From Nitrosococcus wardiae (GTDB lineage Bacteria; Pseudomonadota; Gammaproteobacteria; Nitrosococcales; Nitrosococcaceae), in NCBI RefSeq assembly GCF_004421105.1, contig NZ_CP038033.1:3958641-4022640 (forward strand): a stretch of DNA of 64,000 nucleotides. Reading direction: 5' to 3'. Of the stretch, positions 52,054 through 62,943 are shown piece after piece. Position 1 is the stretch's first letter. The number at the start of each line of letters is the position of its first letter. The notes under the pieces were generated by a model. That model was not told the DNA's origin, searched no databases, and saw nothing but the letters and a program-made list of their open reading frames with translations. A program made the position numbers and the translations under genes.

Positions 52054-54165
52054 CTAATCTCCACTCACAGAAGCAGCACAGAAGGCAATCCCCTCTCCCA
52101 CCCAACCTCGTGAGATCATGGCACCGTATTCCCGAAGTGAACTGACAAAACGGTGGTTGGAATCATTATGCATCCAGCGATTGTTATAGACTTGGTAAAT
52201 GGGAGCAGAGTCGCCCGGGCAGACGCCGTCAGTGGGCAGTTTGGCATAGAAGGCAATCCCTTCATAAGTCCATTGATCAGGGGCCAACACATTGTCGGGA
52301 TTGAGGGAACGAAGATAAGCGCAGTCTTCCCAGTTCGCCGTATAAAAGTGGGAATTTGCCCCCTGGGTATAAAACCGGCAGACGGGCAGCGCCCCTTCTT
52401 CTGGTCCCGACCACGCATAGAAATAGCGCTGAGTATCGTACCAACCCGGTCCCGCCCCGCCTTGGTTGACAATCGCCGCATCTTCTTTAGAGCCTGTTAG
52501 AAAGTAATGATTAAGATCGACATTGTAGAATTCATAGACGAGGCGGTAACGATTGAGCACATTGGCAAGGACTACAGACCCATGCCCATCCGCGATTCCT
52601 ATACCACAGAACCCATAGGTCGCGCACGCGTTCCCAGCGGGAAAAGGCTTACTAGCAAATTGAAGCACGGCATTGAGTTCTGCTCCCACTAAATGCGGAT
52701 TCACGGAGAGCATCAGCGAGGCGATTCCAGAGATATGGGGGGCTGCCATGCTGGTGCCTTCACTCCATGCATAGTCGAACCCCTGAGGAGTGGCGGCGCC
52801 ATTATCCATGGTAGAGAGGATTCCAGCTTCTAAGTGGCCATACCAGGAGATATCTCCGCCGGGGGCGGCAATTCCCGCGCCAGTAAAATCCAGATTGGTA
52901 TATGAAGCGAGTTCCCCTTTATGATTCGTGGCAATAACGGTAAGCACGCCCTCGCAATTAGCGGGATAATAATATCTAATATCATCACTCTTGTTGCCGG
53001 CGGCCACCACCACAAGTACGCCCTTCCCTAGGATTTTATTGATGATTTCCTGATGTGATCGCGGGCAAGGTCCATTTCCCCCTAGGCTGAGATTAATCAC
53101 CTGGGCGGGATGGAGATTGGGGGGAGCGCCGGGCACTGGAAGACCCGCCGCCCACGCCATCCCGTTGGCAATATCGCTCGCAGTTCCACCACATCTCCCT
53201 AGTACCCGCACGGGGAGAATTCGGGTATGCCAATCCACTCCGGCCATACCGAAGCCATTGTCACCGCGCGCCGCAATGATCCCCGCCACATGAGTCCCGT
53301 GCCAGGAGCTATCTCTTGCAGCTTGACCCCCGCACTCACCCTCCACGCGCCAGTTCCCTGGGTCCGTGGCATCGCTATCCATACCATCCCCATCATTCGC
53401 GCTGCCGGGTTCAGAGACAAAGTCATACCCTGGCAACAAGCGCGCGGCGAATTCCGGGTGAGGTCTTATTCCACTGTCCACCACCGCCACAATCGTATCG
53501 GCGGAGCCGCGGGTGATCTCCCAGGCACGAATCGCCTCGATTCCGCCTAAAAAACCTTCCTTTTCACCTTCCAGATTCCACTGGTGGTGGAAGAAGGGGT
53601 CATTGGATAGCGACTGGGCTTCCATGCGTGTATCCGCCTCGATCCACTCGATACCGGAAAATCGCTCTACACGCTGGAGGAGAGAGAAAACCGTCTCGCT
53701 CTCCTTGGGCGCTAAAAAGCGGAACACGTGGGCCTCATTGACCATCGCTCCGTGGAACACCAGTGCTTCACCCAAAGCCGATTCCAGTTCGGCAATCACC
53801 TCTTTAGGAGGCGGCAAATTAGCCCGGGCGAGTGCTTGGATTTGAGGAGATTTAAAGCGGACGATGATTCCTTCCACGATCACCGCCGGCGGGGGCGTGG
53901 GTTCCAAACGAAATCTATTCGATTCTGAAGACTGGTATTCAGCCTGCTTAGCCACCGCTTCTCTTGCCGTGGAAACTCGCTGATTGAGAGTGAAAGGAAG
54001 GGTTGTTTTCTCTAGCAATAGGCCTTCGATCAGCGGGGACAATATCGAGGCGCTCAGTTTGGCCGGCCTCTCTTCCAGAATTTCTCCAGCAACGCTATGC
54101 GCGCATAGAACAAGGCCGAGAAAAGTCCAAGCCCATACATACATTCCAATTTTAGAGACTAACAT
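52054..54165 (-). CDS. Secreted S8 protease with DUF5648-type domain, second copy
   Basis: All 703 residues are identical to 33990-36101. The catalytic triad is intact, so both copies could be functional. Confidence 0.88.
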   Translation of the reverse strand: MLVSKIGMYVWAWTFLGLVLCAHSVAGEILEERPAKLSASILSPLIEGLLLEKTTLPFTLNQRVSTAREAVAKQAEYQSSESNRFRLEPTPPPAVIVEGIIVRFKSPQIQALARANLPPPKEVIAELESALGEALVFHGAMVNEAHVFRFLAPKESETVFSLLQRVERFSGIEWIEADTRMEAQSLSNDPFFHHQWNLEGEKEGFLGGIEAIRAWEITRGSADTIVAVVDSGIRPHPEFAARLLPGYDFVSEPGSANDGDGMDSDATDPGNWRVEGECGGQAARDSSWHGTHVAGIIAARGDNGFGMAGVDWHTRILPVRVLGRCGGTASDIANGMAWAAGLPVPGAPPNLHPAQVINLSLGGNGPCPRSHQEIINKILGKGVLVVVAAGNKSDDIRYYYPANCEGVLTVIATNHKGELASYTNLDFTGAGIAAPGGDISWYGHLEAGILSTMDNGAATPQGFDYAWSEGTSMAAPHISGIASLMLSVNPHLVGAELNAVLQFASKPFPAGNACATYGFCGIGIADGHGSVVLANVLNRYRLVYEFYNVDLNHYFLTGSKEDAAIVNQGGAGPGWYDTQRYFYAWSGPEEGALPVCRFYTQGANSHFYTANWEDCAYLRSLNPDNVLAPDQWTYEGIAFYAKLPTDGVCPGDSAPIYQVYNNRWMHNDSNHRFVSSLREYGAMISRGWVGEGIAFCAASVSGD

Positions 54166-54415
54166 TCCTCCCTCTTACAAAGGTTATTAATTGGTTATCC
54201 TAAAAGTTTGCGGTTAGAAAAAGGGCTGAATCTTCCCCAGAGAAAAGTCGCCTTTGTGCTGAGCAAAGCGTGATGATTGGCAGTAAAATGCTGCTGCCAA
54301 TTTTGGAGCAACATTTGCTTTCTTCATTTTTAAATTTCGAAGGACAAAGACCACATGCAGGCCGTTGGGAAACTGGGGTTAGAGAGTTCCCGGTTACCGG
54401 ATTTTAGGCGCACTG

Positions 54416-54847
54416 CTACTCTTCAACGCCAGATACCTGTTGTTTATTGCCGTCTGCTGCTTCTTTGATGGGAATTGCGGGCTTTGGAGTAATGAATGCA
54501 TCGCACTTTTTCTGGATTGCGGCCTTTTCTAGGGCGTCTCTCTCTCCCTTTAGCCGACCATATTCAGCCGCCTCTGGTCCATCACCCCCCTCCAAGAAAA
54601 ACAGCGCTGGCCAAAAAACAACCATCCCAAGTGCCATCTGGGCTTTATCGTTATCTGCTGTTTTCTTAAGGTTGCCATGCAGTTCATTGGCGCGATGTGA
54701 GATACGTCCCAACTCACCCGCTATCTGGTCACAGTCATAGTTTTTGTATTGCATCGGTGACACGTAAGAGGTTTGGATTTTGTCAGGACTTGAGGCACAC
54801 CCCACAATCATTACTGCTAGAGCAGACCCAAGAAGTACTTTCTTCAT
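54416..54847 (-). CDS. Lipoprotein, second copy
   Basis: Identical over 143 residues to 36352-36783; lipobox VGC intact. Confidence 0.75.
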   Translation of the reverse strand: MKKVLLGSALAVMIVGCASSPDKIQTSYVSPMQYKNYDCDQIAGELGRISHRANELHGNLKKTADNDKAQMALGMVVFWPALFFLEGGDGPEAAEYGRLKGERDALEKAAIQKKCDAFITPKPAIPIKEAADGNKQQVSGVEE

Positions 54848-55421
54848 TTTTTTCCTCTTTTGGTGAATGAATGTCCCTCACGAAACTGAAGCGGTGGCGA
54901 TCGAGTGGGTCATAGCCAGACGAAGTTCAGCTACTTGCACTTTCAATGCGCGTTACAACCATTGCCGCTAGAGCCCCAGAGAGTGCCAGCTTCAATGCCA
55001 ATAGTAAGGGGCTCGCCTGCATAGTTGAAGATCAAGGGAGGGGTTCCGCTGGCAAGGCCACCTTACGGTATTCCTGTATTTTGCTATCGGGTATAAGGTT
55101 TTACGGCGCCGCTTGCAAAATCTTTAGGAAAGACTTCCTATGGGCTACTGGTCCTATCAGAATAGGAAGTAGTGGTGCTCTGGCAGCTGCAAAGAAACCA
55201 ATCGCCATGGGATATTCTTACCAGCATGGGTTTCTTAGCGGGCAGAGCACACAGAGAGGCGGTCAAGTGCGTTGAGGAAAGACCCGATAGTTCGAGAGAA
55301 ACAAGCACCAGGTCTATGCTATGGCGGTTGTAATTGCATGGAATTCGTCAGTGCCGGTGGTTTCCCTAATACCGGTGCTGGGGTGGTCTAGAGTAAGGGC
55401 CAATAAGCCTAGGGGGGATGT
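54848..55421. other. Gap with tiny membrane-protein-like frames, second copy
   Basis: Same as 36784-37357. The two short minus-strand frames lie at 55101-55208 and 54927-55022. No further gene seen. Confidence 0.35.
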
Positions 55422-56037
55422 TTAGCTCCCAGCTTCATGGCTGCCTCCCTGCAAGGGCGCATCACCATGAATCATTCCCAGGCTAAGACTAAGGAAACTG
55501 TAAAAATTCGCCCCCGCTCGCCCTGCGGAAAGCCCTGCACCCCAATTTCCGTTCAGCATTGTTACATCACAAGCTAGATAACTCATCGCCTCGGCACAGC
55601 TAGCCATCTGCTTGCAATACCGCTTAGGCCCACACTGTGCCGCCGCTTTCTTTATCCTATCCCGTTTGTTATGCCTCGCCTCTGGAAGCGCTCACAAACC
55701 CCTGTGCGCCTCCCTGGCGGCTTTCTCTATGTCCAATAGGGTTCGGTCCCGTAGATAGTCCCTGTAGACCCAAGCCGCGCCCTGGCGCACCATTTCCCGG
55801 TTGACATCCACGCCATTGACAAATACATGACCCACGGTACGCCCATAGCGATCTACAGTCTCCACCACTACCCGCGCTTGTTTGCCGAATAGCAAATTAG
55901 AGAGAGCCTGCTTTGCCCGGCTGCCATAGGGTTGCCCCTTCTCGGGTGTGTCGATCTCGGCTAGTCGGACTTTAACTTGCTCTTTGGCGGGGGGCAATAA
56001 GGAGGAGAAATAGAAACAAGGCTAGTGCTTTCTTCAT
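55422..56037 (-). pseudogene. Internally deleted SNase gene with in-frame TGA, second copy
   Basis: Same deletion and same TGA after AHRGL as 37358-37973. Just upstream, a poly-A tract has six A here against seven in unit 1, outside the coding part. Confidence 0.7.
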
Positions 56038-56121
56038 GGGACCTCATGGCGCGCATCACTGGCAGCAAAAAACAGAGCGAGTAACGAGCGGCGCTTTTTG
56101 ATGTCCGAGTTCATAACGTTT

Positions 56122-56754
56122 TTAGGCATTCTGTTCCCAATACCATGCATTTGCTTCGATTGATCTCTTTTTGATGTTTTCAAAGATATTGATAAGAGCT
56201 TGGTATAACAATTCGAAATCAAGATCAGGCACCGGATTACCATTGAACGTCGACTCACTGAAAGTAACAGTACCAGCGGAAATGTCGTGCACAAGCTCAC
56301 TTCGCACCCTTTCGTACGAAATGGCGGCGATTGTCCCTTTGAAGAGATTCTCCTGTAGCCAAGATTCCTGCCTATCAGATAGATTGCCACTAAGCTTGTC
56401 ACGAACCACTTGCTGGGGTTGCAACTCATTTCCAAATTGATCGATCAGAGGCTCGATTTTGGATAAATCGACCTTGAAAGGTTTGGCATTCTGGATCACG
56501 AGACGAAGCCGCTTCGGATGCACCAATGAAAATAATAGGTTGCCGCTGTCTTCTTCGAGAATTCTTGCGTAATTTTTTAATTTCCGACTCGATTGATGGT
56601 GTTTCCGGCTTCCGAGAGCCTCAATATAGCAACAGCAAAGCATGAGCGCCTCATCGGGGTGTCCCTCCTCTCTAAGGCGAGGCAAAAACTTTATTCGAGC
56701 CTCAAGGTCATCGAAGTAAGCCTGAATCATGAATGCCTTTGTATTATTGTCCAA
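56122..56754 (-). CDS. HEPN-like cassette protein (R-x4-H), second copy
   Basis: Identical over 210 residues to 38059-38691, TTG start included. Confidence 0.65.
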   Translation of the reverse strand: MDNNTKAFMIQAYFDDLEARIKFLPRLREEGHPDEALMLCCCYIEALGSRKHHQSSRKLKNYARILEEDSGNLLFSLVHPKRLRLVIQNAKPFKVDLSKIEPLIDQFGNELQPQQVVRDKLSGNLSDRQESWLQENLFKGTIAAISYERVRSELVHDISAGTVTFSESTFNGNPVPDLDFELLYQALINIFENIKKRSIEANAWYWEQNA

Positions 56755-56765
56755 GTAGGAACTCC

Positions 56766-56825
56766 GCCTAACGCTACCGATAAGCCGCAGTGCTTTCCGG
56801 CGTTGGTTTCATCGGTTTATTAGGT
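56766..56825 (-). repeat. attC-like site 1, second copy
   Basis: Same GTTAGGC core and paired boxes as 38703-38762. Confidence 0.7.
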
Positions 56826-57347
56826 AAGTTGCGTCTTGATTCGGATGAAGTCATGTTTCAACTCGATTAGCAATAAGAGGAACGAATTCGCCTCGAACCC
56901 ATAGAGGCCCTGCCACTCATCCCCACCCTTCTGGACAGGATAGCGATATAGAATGCTAGGAGCTGGTATTTCCTTTCTGAAGGCGTCTATTTCTGCCTCA
57001 GAAAACCCCACGGGAAATTCCCCCTGAAAGGGAATATCCCAGTTGAACGAAGGCTCAGGAAAGTGTGACCGGTAGTCTGCTGCAAGCTCATGAAGATTGT
57101 GGCCTCGGTTCCCAAGATATGTTGAGGGTTCCCGCGCGAGAATAGCTCCCTTTAGAAACAGTTCGACGGCATGCGCCGCAAGCATTAAGACCACCGCCGC
57201 GTTTGACCATTTTCCCGAAGCAGGGTCCTGTACCATCTGCTGGCACATGGCATTGGCCGCTCCCAGATATGCCTCAGCATATGTAAAGAACCGCTCTGGC
57301 GCGGATAAGGACCGAATATCTTCATACGTAATCATGTCCCACGTCAT
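56820..57347 (-). CDS. HEPN-family-like cassette protein, second copy
   Basis: Identical over 175 residues to 38757-39284, with the same overlap into the truncated SNase gene. Confidence 0.62.
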   Translation of the reverse strand: MTWDMITYEDIRSLSAPERFFTYAEAYLGAANAMCQQMVQDPASGKWSNAAVVLMLAAHAVELFLKGAILAREPSTYLGNRGHNLHELAADYRSHFPEPSFNWDIPFQGEFPVGFSEAEIDAFRKEIPAPSILYRYPVQKGGDEWQGLYGFEANSFLLLLIELKHDFIRIKTQLT

Positions 57348-57561
57348 TTGATTGGACTAAACAATTCCCATCGAGGAGGCGAGAGTACGGCTGTCCCCCC
57401 TCTGGTGTGTCGGCTCCAGATAATCGGACTTTAATCTGCTCTTTTACGGATGTCAGTAGGGTTAGGGTATCGCCATCGGATATGCCCACCACGCGGCCAT
57501 GGTAGTCGGCTAGGGCGGTAAGGGGGAGAAATAGACACAAAAACACTATTATTTTTTTCAT
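57322..57561 (-). pseudogene. Truncated SNase N-terminal part, second copy
   Basis: Same as 39259-39498, including the point where homology stops; the C-terminal fragment repeats at 57593-57718. Confidence 0.7.
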
Positions 57562-57733
57562 GGTACCTCAGACAAAAGAAAACCCCGCCAGGGCAAACCA
57601 TAGCGGATATAGTAAAAGAGGGTTATCCCGCAAATATTGCTTGTAAACCTAGACAGCTTCGTGAACTGCTTGGTGCGGACCCGCATGTCGCGGTAGTGTG
57701 GGGACTAGGGGTTAAATGCCCCCGCTTACATAG

Positions 57734-58057
57734 CTATGAGCCGAGACGTTGCAATTTGAAGTAAGCCTTTCCAAGTGGCCTTAACTCCAATTTCGGTGGA
57801 TTGCCTTTGGGCCAAGGGGCCAAATCAACTTCCAACAACCACTTCCCTATCTGGCTGTGAATAAGCTCTCTACAAGTTCCGCTCCAAAAGGACTTCTTGC
57901 CAACATTTACCTCTATTTCAGCCCCATCTTCCAGCGTGAGCTTCACTGATTGCCAGCCACGCTCAAAATAGCGGTCTCGATCCTCAATGGACAGCTTTAC
58001 ACCATAGCCAGCGCCTGATTTTTTGTGGCTTCCGTTACTCCACGCTATTACCTGCAT
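57734..58057 (-). CDS. Cassette hypothetical protein (107 residues), second copy
   Basis: Identical to 39671-39994; same ATG and AAGGA ribosome site. Confidence 0.65.
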   Translation of the reverse strand: MQVIAWSNGSHKKSGAGYGVKLSIEDRDRYFERGWQSVKLTLEDGAEIEVNVGKKSFWSGTCRELIHSQIGKWLLEVDLAPWPKGNPPKLELRPLGKAYFKLQRLGS

Positions 58058-58080
58058 AGTTTTTTCCTTCAGGCTCAATG

Positions 58081-58150
58081 ATGAAACTCAGCCGCAGCTC
58101 TGGCGGCGCGAAGCGCCGACATAGACGTTGGCTGGAGTGCGTTGTTATGC
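58081..58150 (-). repeat. attC-like site 2, second copy
   Basis: Same as 40018-40087; degenerate right core. Confidence 0.48.
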
Positions 58151-58492
58151 ATACTGGTACCAGGCCAGAAGACGCTCCAAACCATCTTGTGAAAGTATGG
58201 TTACCTTAAACGCGTGATGATTGAAGCCCAAAGTCTTTGTGATTAGCTCAAGATTGGAATGCCTTCCTATTTTTGATGCCGTTGGAGTATATGTGCCGTC
58301 CGGCACAACATCAGGCATGTGCTGCGGAATGCAGCTCAGGTACACAGAAACCTTCCTTTCATTCTCTTCGAGAAGAGCGATCTCGCGACCAGAGCGAAGC
58401 CTGAATGCCGATAGCTTGTCTCGCTCGTCGATAAACGATACGAGCGCAGATCCGTCCAGACATTCGCGTGCTTTATGTGGATTCCAAGCCAT
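58145..58492 (-). CDS. Cassette hypothetical protein (115 residues), second copy
   Basis: Identical to 40082-40429, stop codon inside the following attC. Confidence 0.6.
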   Translation of the reverse strand: MAWNPHKARECLDGSALVSFIDERDKLSAFRLRSGREIALLEENERKVSVYLSCIPQHMPDVVPDGTYTPTASKIGRHSNLELITKTLGFNHHAFKVTILSQDGLERLLAWYQYA

Positions 58493-58501
58493 TTATTTTC
58501 T

Positions 58502-58615
58502 TTCAACTCCGATGCCTGCTCGGCTCAACCGCCCGCAAAAGCGGCACGCCATGCGCAAGAAAAAAACCAAGAGCTGACCCAATTTTGCAGATCAGGCTGG
58601 AGCCGAATGTTAGAT
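58502..58615 (-). repeat. attC-like site 3, second copy
   Basis: Same as 40439-40552. Confidence 0.58.
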
Positions 58616-58624
58616 TGATTCGGC

Positions 58625-58873
58625 CTAGAGGAGATCATCGACTGAAAGATTTAGATGTTTTCCATCAATAATTTCCTTGCCAAACTGGATAGCATGGCTC
58701 TCCGCATCTTTTCTTTCCTTGAATGCGTTGCTGGCAGAGAACGGCTTCACTAGTGACTCGTCGCGGCTATCGTGGTGCTTTGTGATCATTACTCTCACCG
58801 TCCATTCTCCCGTCTCCCGCAACTGGTATGGAGAAGGAGACAATTCAAATCCTTTGTAGATGGTAGCAAGCAT
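58625..58873 (-). CDS. Cassette hypothetical protein (82 residues), second copy
   Basis: Identical to 40562-40810, with the AGGAGG ribosome site. Confidence 0.68.
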   Translation of the reverse strand: MLATIYKGFELSPSPYQLRETGEWTVRVMITKHHDSRDESLVKPFSASNAFKERKDAESHAIQFGKEIIDGKHLNLSVDDLL

Positions 58874-58886
58874 GTATCCTCCTTCA

Positions 58887-58953
58887 ATCTAACGCCGCGG
58901 CTTACCATTCCGCTGCATTCCAGGGTAAGCCGTGATCGAGGCGGCTGTTATGT
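58887..58953 (-). repeat. attC-like site 4, second copy
   Basis: Same as 40824-40890, perfect GTTAGAT core and 9-bp stem. Confidence 0.8.
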
Positions 58954-59448
58954 GCCTCCAGTTATTCCGAAAAAATGTCAGTAATATCCTTCGCATGCCC
59001 AGTACGAAACAACTATGGCAATAGCTCGGTTTTGAGTTGTTTCGGCATCTTACCAAAAACCTGTATATTAAGCGCTGCAGAAAGGAGCAGCGCTGCCACT
59101 ATACCGGCACAGAAAATGCATTTAAGTCTTTGAAAAAATGAAACTTTATGGCTTTAAGGTAGAAGCTCAGGCCTCACCCACCAGGCTCGTATCTATTCCG
59201 TAAGCTGAAGCCCAGGCCAGACACTCTTCCCCCTCTTTCCCGGTGGTGGCATGTGTTCCCGTGCTTAGATGGGTGAGACTAAAGGCCAGCAACCTAAGTT
59301 CTGGAGTAAGAGGAGAGTGTCTCCAAGGTGAGTACCGAGGTACCACAAATCAATAGCAGCTCCAAGTCTTGCGTAAAGCATGGGGGCACGTCAAAATCTA
59401 ATCTATTACTAGAATTCTTATTCATTAAATTCTCGGCTTAGAGCACGC
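58954..59448. other. Structured non-coding region, second copy
   Basis: Copy of 40891-41385 with the same hairpins and interleaved stems. Stem partners are at 59173-59180 / 59270-59277 and 59219-59227 / 59314-59322. Confidence 0.5.
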
Positions 59449-60666
59449 ATGTCATTGGGACAGCCTGATTTATTTGAAGTATTTGGCCTTGGCGACTCTC
59501 GATCTCGCCCAAGTTATGGAAATTATATTCTAAAGGAGCGATTCTCCCCCTTATTGAAGTGGCCTGGGGGTAAAACGGCGGAGCTTAGCCTTATATTGCC
59601 TCGAATGCCGCAAAGAATTGGTCGTTTTTTCGAGCCATTTGTTGGAGGGGGTGCGGTATTTTTTTCGCTTTCAAGTAAAGTTCCCGCTTATCTCAACGAT
59701 TTCTGTACTGATTTAATTGCTTTTTACCGGCAGGTGGCTACTTCAAACGAAGATTTTTATTCGATGCTAGAGGCGATTAATCGCTATTGGAAAAATATTG
59801 AAGAGGTAACAGTATGTTATTCCGGTGATCTTATCCGTATTTATCTTCAGTATAAACATAACTACTTAAATAACCATGACCTTAAAAATCGCCTCGTTGA
59901 ATTTATTATTCAGAATTCTGAAGAGTTCAACAGCATATTCAGCAATGCATTTAATTATGACATACAGCATCTAATTGGCGAGATTGAGTCAAACCTCTTC
60001 AATAAGATGCAGCGCATGAAAAAACTAGAAGCAAAGCAGGGGGAACTATCACAAAAAGACTTACAGAGCAATTTAGAGGGTGCAATAAAATCTGCATTTT
60101 ATATGCATATGCGATACCTATACAATTACCCATGCAAACACAACATTAGCGAAGCAAAGTTTGCAGCGATTTTCTTCTTTATAAGAGAATACGCTTATGC
60201 TGCAATGTTCAGATTTAATAAATCCGGCCAATTTAATGTTCCCTATGGTGGAATTTCCTACAACAGAAAAGATATAAAATTAAAAGTAAATCGTTTACGT
60301 CAGCGGTCACTTCTAGAAAAGCTAGAGAAAGCTGTTTTCGAAAACATGGATTTCGAGGAGTTTCTTGAAAAATTTAGACCTAAGAAAGGCGATTTTATTT
60401 TTCTAGATCCACCTTACGATACGGACTTCAGCGACTATGACAAAAACATTTTTGATAAAAGTGATCAAAAGCGTTTGGCTAATTATTTAATTAATCACTG
60501 CCAGGCAAACTTCATGTTAGTTATCAAAGCAACTGATTTTATTATTTCTCTCTATGAAAAGAAAGATCTTAATATACAAGCCTTTGATAAAAAGTATATG
60601 TGGACTATAAAAGAACGCAACATACGCGAGACAAAGCATTTAATGATAACCAATTACAAGCTATGA
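59449..60666 (+). CDS. D12-class DNA adenine methyltransferase, second copy
   Basis: Identical over 405 residues to 41386-42603; DPPY motif intact. Confidence 0.88.
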   Translation: MSLGQPDLFEVFGLGDSRSRPSYGNYILKERFSPLLKWPGGKTAELSLILPRMPQRIGRFFEPFVGGGAVFFSLSSKVPAYLNDFCTDLIAFYRQVATSNEDFYSMLEAINRYWKNIEEVTVCYSGDLIRIYLQYKHNYLNNHDLKNRLVEFIIQNSEEFNSIFSNAFNYDIQHLIGEIESNLFNKMQRMKKLEAKQGELSQKDLQSNLEGAIKSAFYMHMRYLYNYPCKHNISEAKFAAIFFFIREYAYAAMFRFNKSGQFNVPYGGISYNRKDIKLKVNRLRQRSLLEKLEKAVFENMDFEEFLEKFRPKKGDFIFLDPPYDTDFSDYDKNIFDKSDQKRLANYLINHCQANFMLVIKATDFIISLYEKKDLNIQAFDKKYMWTIKERNIRETKHLMITNYKL

Positions 60667-60684
60667 TAATAGTGTGGATAGACT

Positions 60685-61554
60685 ATGCCAGATCGCTCAG
60701 AAAAGGATTTGATCCTACCTGCCCTATGGCTCATGTCTAATTCAGAAAATTACACAACAGACACAACAACCCTCATTGAGAGTCTTACTGAGATCCTTAA
60801 ACCCATAGACAAAGATGCTCGACAACTGAAAAATCGTAAGGATACTCACTTTTCACAGAAAGTGAGAAACCTGAAATCTCACAATGTACTTGATGGGTTA
60901 GCAGTTTACCAGTCTATGGGTGGGGGTAAATCGGGCTTATGGACCATCACTCCCAAAGGCCAATGCATTGTTAAAGATAATGTGGAATTGCTTACCTACC
61001 TATTCGAAAACGATTTTACTGGGGATGATATAGTCACCGGACTTAAGCAATTTGCTACAGAAGAGGTGCGCAGGCTACTTAAAATAGTGAATAAAAGAGG
61101 CAGTGAGGGCGCTGGAATTACTAACCAAGCTGTTACAGCTAGAGCAAAATCAAATAAAAATAGCCAAGTCTCGCATCTAAAATTATTTGACGAAAATGTC
61201 CTGATTAGGGAAGGTAAAAAGAAAATCACTGAAAGCAGCACTTATGAACGATCAAAACAACTTCGAGATTATGCCGTAAATTATTACTCGCAAAATGGAC
61301 ATATTAAATGCCAAGTCTGCAGGTTTGATTTCTTAGAAAAATACGGTGAACTTGGTCGGAATTTCATAGAAATTCATCATAAATATCCTATTTTCATGAC
61401 TGAGGGTGAAAATCTCCAACAGAAGCTAAGTGAAGCCGTTACAAAAGTTTCTCCCCTCTGCTCAAACTGCCATCGGATGATCCACAGGAGTCGAAAAAAA
61501 CTAATTAGTGTTGAAGATTTGAGAAGGAAATTTGAACGAAATAATCAACAGTAG
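60685..61554 (+). CDS. Winged-helix/HNH endonuclease, second copy
   Basis: Identical over 289 residues to 42622-43491; HNH residues intact, so both units would encode a full restriction-modification pair. Confidence 0.85.
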   Translation: MPDRSEKDLILPALWLMSNSENYTTDTTTLIESLTEILKPIDKDARQLKNRKDTHFSQKVRNLKSHNVLDGLAVYQSMGGGKSGLWTITPKGQCIVKDNVELLTYLFENDFTGDDIVTGLKQFATEEVRRLLKIVNKRGSEGAGITNQAVTARAKSNKNSQVSHLKLFDENVLIREGKKKITESSTYERSKQLRDYAVNYYSQNGHIKCQVCRFDFLEKYGELGRNFIEIHHKYPIFMTEGENLQQKLSEAVTKVSPLCSNCHRMIHRSRKKLISVEDLRRKFERNNQQ

Positions 61555-61940
61555 AAGAGAAATTTTCTCCTAGTGCTAACTTAACTTTACCCTGCCTTTG
61601 CACCTATGGATTTTAACTCAGGAATAACAGCTACATATACATAGCCTCCCCATAACTGACTACAGGTATAAGATATACCCCTACTTAATTTTGCGGATGC
61701 AAAAAATGGCTGCCCATCCGGTTTTGGTGCATGAAGTTGTAGAAATTTAGGGTAGGCGGGTACTTATATAAATTTTGTGGACATAAAGAATTGGCTACTC
61801 GTCCGGTCTAGAATCTGAAACCTCTAGAGATGGAGAACAGGGGATATTTACATAAACCCCAGCACCATTCATTGTAGTTGAATGCGTTTCACCAAATCTC
61901 TACCGATGCTGGCGCGCCACATTTGGGCTTTTTAGGGTAT
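61555..61940. other. Intergenic region with direct repeat, second copy
   Basis: Copy of 43492-43880 but three bases shorter: one A fewer before TTTTAACTCA, four C where unit 1 has five, and six A where unit 1 has seven, all within about 90 bp. Confidence 0.5.
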
Positions 61941-62354
61941 CTATATGCCTCCTTTAAACATGGCATCAAACGACTGGTAATCGCGATGCCTTTTTAAAGA
62001 CTGCTCCTTGCCAACAAGCCCTCCATAGTTCGCCAAGGAGGCTAGCAGGTGATTCCCTTCCTCTGGCGTGATCTCCCCCTTACTGACTGCCTTTAAAATC
62101 TCTTGGCCTTTCTCAAGTAATGACTCGCCATTAAACTGAATGGATACCGGCTCTGCCTGGGGTCTGAGGTTAGGGATTAGTTTATCTAGGCACAACTTTA
62201 ACGCAGTGGCATCCCCCTCTAAAGCCATCTCTACCGCCTTCTTAATTAAATCCGGCGCATGGGGGCGCAACAGCTCCCTAAACTCAGTCCGCTTGTCTTT
62301 GGTCCCTTTCGGTCTCCCTGCTGGATTGCCGCTTTTCCCAGGCTTAAAACTCAT
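61941..62354 (-). CDS. DUF5681 domain protein, second copy
   Basis: Identical over 137 residues to 43881-44294. Confidence 0.77.
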   Translation of the reverse strand: MSFKPGKSGNPAGRPKGTKDKRTEFRELLRPHAPDLIKKAVEMALEGDATALKLCLDKLIPNLRPQAEPVSIQFNGESLLEKGQEILKAVSKGEITPEEGNHLLASLANYGGLVGKEQSLKRHRDYQSFDAMFKGGI

Positions 62355-62423
62355 CAGTTGATCTCCTTCTGTAAATATCAGTAGACATTAAACTAATTCC
62401 TTGGTTTAAACCGCTCGCCAGTT

Positions 62424-62672
62424 CTACAACTGCCCCCTAAACCCCTCACACCGCCTAGGAATATCCGGCACCGGGTAGTAACGCCTCGGCACCGCCCCGG
62501 CTTTCTCGGCGTTCAGGCATAGGCCGTTACTCTTTGCTAGGTATATGCATTCCTGGCAGGTAATACGGTTGTCCCACCATGGGCGCTTGTTCTTCCTGCC
62601 TTCCTCTATGGGGATAACGGTAGCAAGCGGCCTTCTTTTGGGCAGGCTGTGAATCTTGTCAAATAGGCTCAT
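62424..62672 (-). CDS. Small cysteine-containing protein, second copy
   Basis: Identical to 44364-44612. Confidence 0.6.
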   Translation of the reverse strand: MSLFDKIHSLPKRRPLATVIPIEEGRKNKRPWWDNRITCQECIYLAKSNGLCLNAEKAGAVPRRYYPVPDIPRRCEGFRGQL

Positions 62673-62702
62673 ATACATTTTCCTAGGGTTAGGGGGTTAC
62701 TA

Positions 62703-62940
62703 TTTTTGCTATTCTTGCTACCGAACGCCTGTAGCCCTTGTCCCATGGGGATTTCAGCGGTAGCGGGCGTTTGCTACCGTCTGCTATTCTTCTGCTACCG
62801 TTCTGCTATTTTTGGAAACGGCAGCGGAAAAATAGCAAACGCTAGCAGAAGAATAGCAAGGAGCTACTACCGTCGGAGCCCCGCCCCCCACGGGCTAGAG
62901 CCCAACGGTAGCAAAAATAGCAAGAATAGCAGGGAGTAGA
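62703..62940. other. Candidate replication origin, second copy
   Basis: Same repeats and palindrome as 44643-44880; arms at 62782-62813 and 62828-62858. Confidence 0.58.
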
Positions 62941-62943
62941 AGG